Part shown: positions 24,698-29,310 of the stretch, one piece after another | Layout of the letters: every line of letters starts with the position of its first letter | Numbering within the stretch: the stretch's first letter is position 1 | IMG/VR virus record: IMGVR_UViG_3300042402_004741 | Span: 1 to 29,310 of that record | Reading direction: 5' to 3' (one strand) | DNA: 29,310 nucleotides | Source of the DNA: a virus | Notes under the pieces: generated by a model | The model's database searches: none | What the model was told of the DNA's origin: nothing | What the model saw: only the letters and a program-made list of their open reading frames with translations | Translations under genes and position numbers: made by a program

Positions 24698-25126
24698 TTT
24701 CTTTTTGGCCGGTGCCTTTTTAGCCACAGCTGGTTTGGCTGCTGTTTTCTTGACAGGAGCTTTCTTGGCCTTGGCCACAGCCTTTTGCTTGTTTTGGGCA
24801 GTGACTTCGGCAGCCGATACTCGGTTGGGATTCTGATCACTCACTGCCCATTCTTCAGCAGTCAATTTGTGCAAGCCCACACAAAACCCAGTTGGGCTAC
24901 GCCCACACCCACACTGGGGGGCAGTGGATTCCACTCGATCATCTGCTGACTTGCCAGGCGCGACATCAGCAGGCTTGACGTGAATCTTGCCTGCTGGCAA
25001 TGCTTTTCCGTAGGGCCAGGGACGCTCTGAGTTGGCTTCATTGTCTTTTTGGTCTGGTTGACTCATGGTGTAAATCCAATACCCTGCCAGGGCCAAAATT
25101 GCAATGCTGATAATAATAATTTCCAT
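24689..25126 (-). CDS. Membrane-anchored CDGSH-like protein with Lys/Ala tail
   Basis: Protein of 145 residues in three parts. Residues 1-21 form a membrane anchor (IIIISIAILALAGYWIY). The centre has C72-x-C74...C82-x3-H86 (CGCGRSPTGFCVGLH), close to the three-Cys/one-His CDGSH signature that binds a 2Fe-2S cluster, with one residue fewer between the second and third Cys than the consensus I recall. The tail from residue 114 is repetitive Lys/Ala/Pro (KKAPVKKTAAKPAVAKK), like histone H1 or AlgP tails, suggesting nucleic-acid binding. The ribosome binding site is AGGAGA. The gene lies opposite to its neighbours. Confidence 0.8.
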   Translation of the reverse strand: MEIIIISIAILALAGYWIYTMSQPDQKDNEANSERPWPYGKALPAGKIHVKPADVAPGKSADDRVESTAPQCGCGRSPTGFCVGLHKLTAEEWAVSDQNPNRVSAAEVTAQNKQKAVAKAKKAPVKKTAAKPAVAKKAPAKKKSV

Positions 25127-25202
25127 GTTGAATCTCCTATGCGATATTTAGTAGTGGAAATTAGTGAGCGTACACTAAAGTGGCGAAAAAATCAAAATGA
25201 TG

Positions 25203-25231
25203 TTGCAACGCACAATAAATAATGCTACAAT
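25203..25231 (+). promoter_or_regulatory. Overlapping sigma70-like and late promoters of the phasin gene
   Basis: TTGCAA at 25203-25208, 17 bp and TACAAT at 25226-25231 form a sigma70-type promoter with +1 near 25238. AATAAATA, a late-type box, sits within its spacer at 25214-25221. The gene could thus be read both early and late. The conserved leader hairpin starts at 25236. Confidence 0.6.
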
Positions 25232-25235
25232 AGAA

Positions 25236-25281
25236 ACACAAGACGCTGAATGGTTCGGGTCTTGTGTTCTAGAACTTGCTT
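25236..25281 (+). other. Conserved leader RNA element, copy C (phasin)
   Basis: Outer stem ACACAAGAC (25236-25244) pairs with GTCTTGTGT (25259-25267). G25245 is unpaired, then CTGAA (25246-25250) pairs with TTCGG (25254-25258, one U-G) around a TGG loop (25251-25253). Five bases later comes AACTTGCTT (25273-25281), then AATCAAGGAG and the ATG at 25298. The stem sequence differs from copies A and B, but the hairpin plan, loop and downstream string are kept. CTTG in the string can pair with CAAG next to the ribosome binding site. Confidence 0.75.
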
Positions 25282-25297
25282 AATCAAGGAGAAAAAC

Positions 25298-25555
25298 ATG
25301 TTCAATTCTGTAATCGAAGCTGTGCAAACTGCACAAAAAACTTTTGTAAACACTGTGATCACAAACGAAGAAATCGCCAAGCCCATGGTCCGAATGATTG
25401 ACAGCCAGTGCGATGCTGCCAAGTTGACTGCCAAAGCTGTGATGGATATCACTACCAGCATGGCTGCAATGACCACTGAAAAAGTGCAAGAAGCAATGAA
25501 GTTTGACTTCACCAAATACGCTGACGCATTCCGACCAGCCACTGCTAAAAAGTAA
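25298..25555 (+). CDS. Phasin-like protein
   Basis: Protein of 85 residues, almost all amphipathic helix (FNSVIEAVQTAQKTFVNTV, AKLTAKAVMDITTSMAAMTTEKVQEAM), ending in a basic RPATAKK. Its composition and helix pattern resemble bacterial phasins, which coat polyhydroxyalkanoate granules, though it is shorter than typical phasins. The start at 25298 has AAGGAG. It has its own promoters and the structured leader shared with groES-groEL and hsp20, and ends in a strong terminator, so it is a single-gene unit. A structural or chaperone-like role is the alternative. Confidence 0.65.
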   Translation: MFNSVIEAVQTAQKTFVNTVITNEEIAKPMVRMIDSQCDAAKLTAKAVMDITTSMAAMTTEKVQEAMKFDFTKYADAFRPATAKK

Positions 25556-25569
25556 TACTCTAGTACTAC
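25552..25569 (+). repeat. Palindrome at the phasin stop codon
   Basis: GTAATACT, CT, AGTACTAC: near copy (one arm mismatch) of the palindrome at 5982-5999. It again includes the TAA stop and lies upstream of an early promoter. TTTTT follows at 25570, so here it could act as a first terminator. Confidence 0.5.
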
Positions 25570-25578
25570 TTTTTGAAG

Positions 25579-25601
25579 ACCCTGCTGACGGCAGGGTTTT
25601 T
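25579..25601 (+). terminator. Rho-independent terminator after phasin
   Basis: ACCCTGC (25579-25585), loop TGACG, GCAGGGT (25591-25597), then TTTTT ending at 25601. The next early promoter starts two bases later. Confidence 0.9.
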
Positions 25602-25602
25602 C

Positions 25603-25631
25603 TTGACCAAAATTAGCCAAAATGCTATAAT
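25603..25631 (+). promoter_or_regulatory. Early sigma70 promoter, predicted leaderless
   Basis: TTGACC at 25603-25608, a 17-bp spacer and TATAAT at 25626-25631. The ATG at 25638 begins at the predicted +1, seven bases after the -10; no ribosome binding site is present. Confidence 0.9.
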
Positions 25632-25637
25632 ACGAAC

Positions 25638-25874
25638 ATGACATACAAACAAACAGACAACATTCTACAATGGACCGGAGCAGTGGCCATTGTGTTGGGC
25701 CACAGTTTCAACGCCATGGGTCCAAGCATGTACCCTTGGAACATACTGGTATTTGCCATAGGCACTTTGTTGTTTTTGACCTGGGCTGTTCGAGCACGTA
25801 ATCAGCCACATATGATGGTAAATGTAGTCTCATTGACCATTGGTCTAGTAGGGTTATACAAAGCCCTGGGTTGA
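25638..25874 (+). CDS. Small membrane protein, paralogue of the 24407 product
   Basis: Protein of 78 residues with three hydrophobic segments (LQWTGAVAIVLGHSF, WNILVFAIGTLLFLTWAV, VNVVSLTIGLVGLYKAL). It shares the YPxxIL...WA...R....M..N...L...VGL spacing with the protein at 24407. Its stop TGA is embedded in the -35 box of the next early promoter. The start lies at the predicted transcription start. A SemiSWEET-like half-transporter is a possibility; function unknown. Confidence 0.75.
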   Translation: MTYKQTDNILQWTGAVAIVLGHSFNAMGPSMYPWNILVFAIGTLLFLTWAVRARNQPHMMVNVVSLTIGLVGLYKALG

Positions 25875-25899
25875 CCAGAATTTACCGATCTGCTATAAT
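25871..25899 (+). promoter_or_regulatory. Early sigma70 promoter
   Basis: TTGACC at 25871-25876, a 17-bp spacer and TATAAT at 25894-25899. Predicted +1 at 25906 (GCATA), with a leader carrying AAAAGGAG ahead of the ATG at 25930. Confidence 0.9.
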
Positions 25900-25929
25900 T
25901 TGGGCATACAAAGAAAAAAGGAGAAAGAT

Positions 25930-26142
25930 ATGGAAGCATTTGTAACAGTGAGAGAGATGGTAGAGGCATTGAGCCGTTTGCCGGATGACGCCCGACTGGT
26001 AGTGACCGAAAGCGGTTATTACAGTTATGGTGAACTGGCCCGTGTGGGCTTGCCCGAAGCCTACACCATAGAAGGCGATGAGGATGACATCGCCCGTGGC
26101 ACTGTGGTATACCGTATTGGTCACAGCCACCAAAGTTATTGA
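25930..26142 (+). CDS. Small early protein, unknown
   Basis: Protein of 70 residues: an N-terminal helix (VTVREMVEALSRLPDDARL) followed by strands (VVTESGYYSYGE, GTVVYRIGHS). The LPDDARLVV turn with a following tyrosine-rich strand is common in small phage and bacterial proteins of unknown role. The ATG at 25930 has AAAAGGAGAAAG. It is followed by a coiled-coil ORF with AAGGAG at 26149, probably co-transcribed. Confidence 0.8.
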   Translation: MEAFVTVREMVEALSRLPDDARLVVTESGYYSYGELARVGLPEAYTIEGDEDDIARGTVVYRIGHSHQSY

Positions 26143-26159
26143 TTGAACAAGGAGTTATC

Positions 26160-26318
26160 ATGATTATTCAATACCACAAACCCAACAAAGAAACTTTGAA
26201 ACAGCTCAAGGCTGATCTCAAACAACTCAAAGAAGAATACCAAAAACAACGACTGGCGATTGAAGAACAAATCGAATTTATTAAATCAGGCAGCCCGCAA
26301 GAATTGGTTGACCAATAA
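26160..26318 (+). CDS. Small coiled-coil peptide
   Basis: Peptide of 52 residues, MIIQYHKPNKETLKQL onward, nearly all Lys/Glu/Gln/Leu heptads (LKADLKQLKEEYQKQRLA), ending ELVDQ. It has a good AAGGAG ribosome binding site 5 nt from the ATG. It is a probable coiled coil that could bind another protein; function unknown. Its last codons contain the -35 box of the next promoter. Confidence 0.72.
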   Translation: MIIQYHKPNKETLKQLKADLKQLKEEYQKQRLAIEEQIEFIKSGSPQELVDQ

Positions 26319-26336
26319 ATCCCAATCTGCTATAAT
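26308..26336 (+). promoter_or_regulatory. Early sigma70 promoter, predicted leaderless
   Basis: TTGACC at 26308-26313, a 17-bp spacer and TATAAT at 26331-26336. The ATG at 26343 starts at the predicted +1. The -35 box lies in the coding end of the preceding ORF. Confidence 0.9.
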
Positions 26337-26342
26337 TACAAC

Positions 26343-26492
26343 ATGAAAACACTCAGCTTCACCGTACAACTACCCAAGCAACGCCGCCGTGCGGTGGAGT
26401 TGTACAGTCGCGACACTCCGTTCCGACCCAAGGTGGAAAAGTCAAAGACAGTGTACAACCGCAAAGCCAAACATCGGAACCGTGATGAATAA
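26343..26492 (+). CDS. ArfA-like small basic peptide
   Basis: Basic peptide of 49 residues. The stretch PFRPKVEKSKTVYNRKAKHR, then NRDE, lines up with the core of E. coli ArfA as I remember it ([20 protein letters not shown]...NR): shared F, R, V, E, K, K, Y, R, K, K, H, N, R, with a two-residue gap. ArfA rescues ribosomes stalled on non-stop mRNA by recruiting RF2. The phage peptide stops about where functional, truncated ArfA ends and lacks the hydrophobic tail. Small phage peptides with similar basic motifs are common, so the match may be general. It has its own leaderless early promoter and overlaps the next gene by 8 nt. Confidence 0.6.
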   Translation: MKTLSFTVQLPKQRRRAVELYSRDTPFRPKVEKSKTVYNRKAKHRNRDE

Positions 26493-26730
26493 ACTGTTAA
26501 TCCCATTGCTGACATCTGCCATGGTGGGATGTGCGCATAATTCAGCGCCGCCTTTGGATGTTTCTCAAATTCCCAATGACTGTGCCAATCGAGAGGCCAT
26601 TATTCGTTGGTTAAATGAACAAGCAACCTTGCCTCGACAACCGCTAGAAAGTGAAAAAGATTATGAAAAACATCGTGCATCGATTCGTCACCATGTTTGG
26701 CGTCTGCGTTATAACTGTCAGTCTGTGTAG
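26485..26730 (+). CDS. Small lipoprotein
   Basis: Lipoprotein of 81 residues: signal MNKLLIPLLTSAMVGC with the lipid-attachment C16. The mature part holds PNDCANREAIIRWL and ends SIRHHVWRLRYNC, giving two Cys that could form a disulfide. The following lipoprotein repeats this plan, so the two look like divergent tandem copies. The start at 26485 overlaps the ArfA-like gene by 8 nt. It is probably exported early to the host envelope; superinfection exclusion or a lysis-related role is possible. Confidence 0.75.
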   Translation: MNKLLIPLLTSAMVGCAHNSAPPLDVSQIPNDCANREAIIRWLNEQATLPRQPLESEKDYEKHRASIRHHVWRLRYNCQSV

Positions 26731-27007
26731 TGGTTGTGCCACAGGTACTCCATCTAAGATAGCAATGAATACCAGTGATGTCAAAAATTTACAACCTGAC
26801 TGTCGCAACAAACAAGAGCAAATCAAATTGTTGAAATCTCTTCGTCAAGCATCTGAAAATCAACTTTGGGATGCCATGTTGCTGGCATCAATGCCCATGA
26901 GTCATATCACTCATCCCGAAGAATATCAACAGGCAAAAAGTCTGTTGAGTGGCGAGCACCAAAGAAGCATTGATTACAACCTTTACTTTTTAAACAAGCA
27001 CTGCTGA
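26663..27007 (+). CDS. Small lipoprotein, paralogue of the preceding one
   Basis: Lipoprotein of 114 residues from the ATG at 26663 (MKNIVHRFVT, hydrophobic stretch, LCSGC with C25). The mature part has QPDCRNKQEQIKLL and ends SIDYNLYFLNKHC, the same Cys and helix layout as the upstream lipoprotein with about 23 extra residues. The start is uncertain: GTG at 26651 or ATG at 26693 are alternatives. It overlaps the upstream gene by 68 nt in another frame. The overlap recalls Rz/Rz1 spanins, but both products here are lipoproteins and no inner-membrane spanin is seen. Confidence 0.7.
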   Translation: MKNIVHRFVTMFGVCVITVSLCSGCATGTPSKIAMNTSDVKNLQPDCRNKQEQIKLLKSLRQASENQLWDAMLLASMPMSHITHPEEYQQAKSLLSGEHQRSIDYNLYFLNKHC

Positions 27008-27573
27008 TGAAAATGAAACTAAAAATTTTGACTACCTTGCTGTTTGTAAATTTGGCACAGGCCGAGTGTGTGTTGCAAAGCAATACAATGTCGCAGGCCA
27101 ATATTCAAATACAAGAGCGCAGTGGGTTCTCACAAAATATAATTCGCATGCCCAACGGCACTCAGCGATGTCAGGTGGCTTTTCGCGCCAAAATCAAAAA
27201 TGAATGGCACACCGCATTGGGACATTACGATATTGAGCCAGGGGCAGACACAACCAAAATCTGCACCATGGCTCAACAACTGGCTGAAACAGGTTTGGTA
27301 AGTCGTTTGGCCACCAAAAACGTGGCGTCTGATGCTGTGCTGACCTGCCGTGATCAACCCGATCTTGCCACACTACGTGATACTCAAGTTGGAACTGTGG
27401 GGCAAATTCATCAATTTCGTCCTCACCCAAACTATCCCAGGCGATTTACTCACAACGGTACCCAATGTCAAATGTTTGTTGACCCTGTGCTCTCTGCAAG
27501 AGATGTTAAAATTTGGCAAGGTGTAATTTGCAATCTGCAAGATTCAAAATGGGTAGTGGTTGACAAATTTTGA
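27007..27573 (+). CDS. Exported protein, unknown
   Basis: Protein of 188 residues with a signal peptide (MKMKLKILTTLLFVNLAQA, cleavage before EC). The mature part has six Cys (C22, then pairs spread along the chain) suited to periplasmic disulfides, and beta-rich segments (RCQVAFRAKIKNEWHTALGH). No domain recognised. It overlaps the lipoprotein stop by one base and is the last gene of the 26343 operon. Confidence 0.78.
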   Translation: MKMKLKILTTLLFVNLAQAECVLQSNTMSQANIQIQERSGFSQNIIRMPNGTQRCQVAFRAKIKNEWHTALGHYDIEPGADTTKICTMAQQLAETGLVSRLATKNVASDAVLTCRDQPDLATLRDTQVGTVGQIHQFRPHPNYPRRFTHNGTQCQMFVDPVLSARDVKIWQGVICNLQDSKWVVVDKF

Positions 27574-27588
27574 TGTTTGTTGTATAAT
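27560..27588 (+). promoter_or_regulatory. Consensus sigma70 promoter
   Basis: TTGACA at 27560-27565, a 17-bp spacer and TATAAT at 27583-27588. It starts inside the end of the previous gene. Predicted +1 near 27595; AGGAGG lies 8-13 nt before the ATG at 27620. Confidence 0.9.
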
Positions 27589-27619
27589 TCGATTAACTTA
27601 ACTTGACTAGGAGGTCAAA

Positions 27620-28369
27620 ATGAAAGTAGCAACTGTAGTTTTTGGTGTAGCATTGTTTGTGGGATCAGCACAGGCCGGTTGGTTTGGCAGTGATGAGCCG
27701 GCCAAGCCCGCTCAACCTGCCCCGCACCCTTATGCCATGCCAACAACACCTGCAAGAGTGACTGTGCAAGCACCTGCCTGGTTTGTGCGCATGCCCGAGG
27801 ATACACAGGAAATGGTGTTTGCATCTGGCACTGGATCCAGCACAGATGAGCAAATGGCCTATGAAAAAGCTCGAATGGCTGCTGAACGACGTCTCATTGA
27901 ACGTACCAATGCTGTGATTCGCACACAGACCAAGAGCTATCGCGCAGATCGAGGTGATGTCACCATCGAAAATTTTGAGAGCGTGACACGTAAAAATGCC
28001 GCAGGTGAACTGCTTGGTGCTCAAAGAGTAGACAGCCAAACCAGCTTTGACGGTAATTCTTACAAGGTATACGTGCTGTTGCGGTTGCCCTTGGGTAACC
28101 TGAACCAAGCTGCAAATGATTTGCGTCAAAAACGCATGGTCAAAGAAGCGGATGCACGTGGTGTCAGCGCACACCAAGAACTGGATCAAAACAGTCAGGG
28201 TTCTGTTGAATCTACCCCTGTACCACTCAGTCAAGTGACCCCGGTTACTGTGCCCACAGCCCAAGGGGAAATAAAGCTGTTGGACGTTGACAATGCTGAA
28301 TACAAAGCTCGTCGAGATGCGGCTCTACAAAAACCTGGTGCTGTGATAGGACAAGCAACTTTGCAGTAA
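27620..28369 (+). CDS. Exported LPP20-like protein
   Basis: Protein of 249 residues with a signal peptide (MKVATVVFGVALFVGSAQA, cleaved before GWFG). A Pro-rich linker follows, then a domain of about residues 50-165 with PAWFVRMPED, ASGTGSSTDEQMAYEKARMA, helical ERRLIERTNAVI and YKVYVLLRLP, resembling the LPP20/FlgT-N type domain of bacterial envelope proteins. There is no lipobox. The tail is low complexity with Thr/Pro/Val. It has its own strong promoter and terminator, so it is an independent early unit. It is probably periplasmic; its role is unknown. Confidence 0.78.
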   Translation: MKVATVVFGVALFVGSAQAGWFGSDEPAKPAQPAPHPYAMPTTPARVTVQAPAWFVRMPEDTQEMVFASGTGSSTDEQMAYEKARMAAERRLIERTNAVIRTQTKSYRADRGDVTIENFESVTRKNAAGELLGAQRVDSQTSFDGNSYKVYVLLRLPLGNLNQAANDLRQKRMVKEADARGVSAHQELDQNSQGSVESTPVPLSQVTPVTVPTAQGEIKLLDVDNAEYKARRDAALQKPGAVIGQATLQ

Positions 28370-28381
28370 CAAAATTGCATC

Positions 28382-28389
28382 AATAAATA
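28382..28389 (+). promoter_or_regulatory. Candidate late promoter of clpP
   Basis: AATAAATA, identical to the groES late promoter box, 33 nt before the clpP ATG. The terminator hairpin at 28390 would lie at the 5' end of the transcript, the same promoter-then-hairpin order seen at clpS. Confidence 0.5.
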
Positions 28390-28412
28390 AAAGCGGCTTT
28401 CGAGCCGCTTTT
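28390..28412 (+). terminator. Rho-independent terminator with UUCG loop
   Basis: AAGCGGCT (28391-28398), loop TTCG, AGCCGCTT (28403-28410), flanked by A-tract and T-tract. It ends the 27560 transcript and may double as a 5' hairpin for clpP. Confidence 0.92.
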
Positions 28413-28422
28413 CTCACTCAAT

Positions 28423-28992
28423 ATGACCACAGAAAATGAAACACCTCAAACTCACAGCCAGGCTCTGCAAGAAAATGGCATGTATGTTTTCATGGGCGAA
28501 GTCAACGACGAAAACATTTGCCCTATAGTGGAATGGATCTTGCATGAAAACTATGTGGTCAAGAAAAAACGCAAAGAACTGCTGTTGATGATTTGTTCAG
28601 AAGGTGGAGACATGGGTGCTGCCTTTGCCCTGATAGATGTAATGCAGAGCAGTGCAATACCAATCAAAACAGTGGGACTTGGTATCATAGCCAGTGCAGG
28701 GCTACTGATCTTCATTTCTGGCACTCCGGGAAGACGGGTGCTCACACCCAATACGTCAATCCTGAGCCATCAATTTAGCTGGAGCAATGAAGGCAAGGCA
28801 CATGAACTGTTTGCCACCATGCGAGAGTTTGAACTCACGCAACAACGCATGTCCTCACACTATCAACTGTGTACTGGATTGAGTGAAGAAGAGATCAAAA
28901 AGCATTTGTTGCCACCACATGACATTTGGCTCAGTGCCCCAGAAGCCCTGGGTCTAAATGTGTGTGACCACATTTCAGAACTCACACGTTGA
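28423..28992 (+). CDS. clpP: ClpP serine protease
   Basis: ClpP-family peptidase of 189 residues (E. coli precursor 207). The catalytic triad is intact: S91 in IIASAGLL, H116 in ILSHQF and D167 in HDIWLSAPEAL. The fold markers CSEGGDMGAAFALIDVM and GRRVLTPN are present. The N-terminus before YVFMGEV is about 20 residues, close to what the axial loops need, so the ATG at 28423 is kept although no Shine-Dalgarno is seen; M20 at 28480 is an alternative. It is the likely partner of the phage ClpX (13137), which keeps the IGF loop. It could also act as a prohead-type protease on its own. Confidence 0.92.
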   Translation: MTTENETPQTHSQALQENGMYVFMGEVNDENICPIVEWILHENYVVKKKRKELLLMICSEGGDMGAAFALIDVMQSSAIPIKTVGLGIIASAGLLIFISGTPGRRVLTPNTSILSHQFSWSNEGKAHELFATMREFELTQQRMSSHYQLCTGLSEEEIKKHLLPPHDIWLSAPEALGLNVCDHISELTR

Positions 28993-29035
28993 TTTATTTT
29001 ATTCCTTGTATAGTGCAGACCCCAGATAAAGTCAA

Positions 29036-29310
29036 TTAATAGTAGATGTCAAATTTGGCGTCGTTGTAGATACCTTGAGCCTGAGAAGCCAGTTTGACGA
29101 TAAGTTGGGGCGGCATGGCCTGTAATAGAAAATCGGAAAAATCTATGTCATTATGATGTTCACTATCAAAGTAGGCACGCCAAGCATCGTGTAGTGGACC
29201 TTGTTTGGAGTTCAGCCACTCAAAGCCGTGATCGTCTCGCATAGCGGAAATTCTATCTACCAATTTTTGCAATACCTTGGCTTCACGTTTTGGCAAGGAT
29301 GACACATCCG
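29036..29310 (-). CDS. Phage protein, unknown (possibly 5' partial)
   Basis: At least 89 residues on the minus strand, open to the window edge; a GTG at 29305 could be the start or the frame may continue. Helical and charged: REAKVLQKLVDRISAMRDD, WLNSKQGPLHDAWRAYF, DFSDFLLQAMPPQLIVKLA. No domain recognised. It is convergent with clpP, separated by 43 bp without a clear terminator. Confidence 0.65.
   Translation of the reverse strand, partial: DVSSLPKREAKVLQKLVDRISAMRDDHGFEWLNSKQGPLHDAWRAYFDSEHHNDIDFSDFLLQAMPPQLIVKLASQAQGIYNDAKFDIYY

Noticed and set aside
26485-27007. Rz/Rz1 spanin pair
   Set aside because: Both overlapping products carry lipoprotein signals; no inner-membrane coiled-coil spanin is present.

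Overview
This window reads as part of the genome of a large, T4-related tailed phage (myovirus), probably one that infects a Gram-negative, possibly betaproteobacterial, freshwater or marine host. The phage evidence is a class Ia ribonucleotide reductase block (nrdA, thioredoxin, nrdB, glutaredoxin) interrupted by a free-standing GIY-YIG homing endonuclease, a PAAR spike-tip gene followed by two likely virion genes, an ATP-dependent DNA ligase, UvsE, T4-late-type promoters (NATAAATA) and dense overlapping small genes. The host guess rests on recalled resemblance of GroEL and a phasin-like protein to betaproteobacterial proteins; it is an inference.

Layout. 1-3343: nucleotide metabolism (nrdA 3' end, trx, nrdB, homing endonuclease on the minus strand, grx, a small Sm-like protein). 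3346-5622: PAAR plus two probable structural proteins. 5630-10178: an early region with strong sigma70 promoters, small unknown proteins, DNA ligase, a gamma-glutamylcyclotransferase-like protein and a 2OG-Fe(II) oxygenase-like protein. 10167-12296: a strong promoter, a roughly 190-nt gene-free structured leader, and a large membrane/coiled-coil protein. 12293-14831: sugar epimerase, ClpX, a ribosomal protein bS21 homologue and an unknown gene. 14848-17860: chaperone block (groES, groEL, hsp20, clpS) with late promoters and structured leaders. 17850-23314: phosphoesterase, glycosyltransferase-like protein, UDP-sugar dehydrogenase, a second oxygenase-like protein, an amidinotransferase and unknown genes. 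23351-28369: a second early region (uvsE, small membrane proteins, a CDGSH-like protein, phasin-like protein, ArfA-like peptide, two lipoproteins, two exported proteins). 28423-28992: ClpP. The window ends in an unknown minus-strand gene.

How the genes work together. RNR, thioredoxin and glutaredoxin supply and re-reduce a dNTP-making enzyme; ligase and UvsE serve DNA replication and repair. ClpX (with its ClpP-docking IGF loop), ClpP (triad intact), ClpS, GroES/GroEL and Hsp20 give the phage an unusually complete proteostasis kit. bS21 and an ArfA-like peptide suggest intervention in host translation.

The most interesting signals are regulatory. (1) Three late genes or operons (groES-groEL, hsp20, phasin) share a structured 5' leader: a hairpin with a UGG triloop closed by A-U, an unpaired G on the 5' arm, covarying stems, then the exact string AACTTGCTT at nearly fixed distance. 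(2) Early promoters are near-identical cassettes (TTGACCA, 17-bp spacer, usually TGCTATAAT, then CAT at +1); in three of six the +1 base is the A of the start ATG, predicting leaderless mRNAs. (3) Several late promoters are followed at once by a strong hairpin. I know of no description of the AACTTGCTT leader, but I could not search for one.
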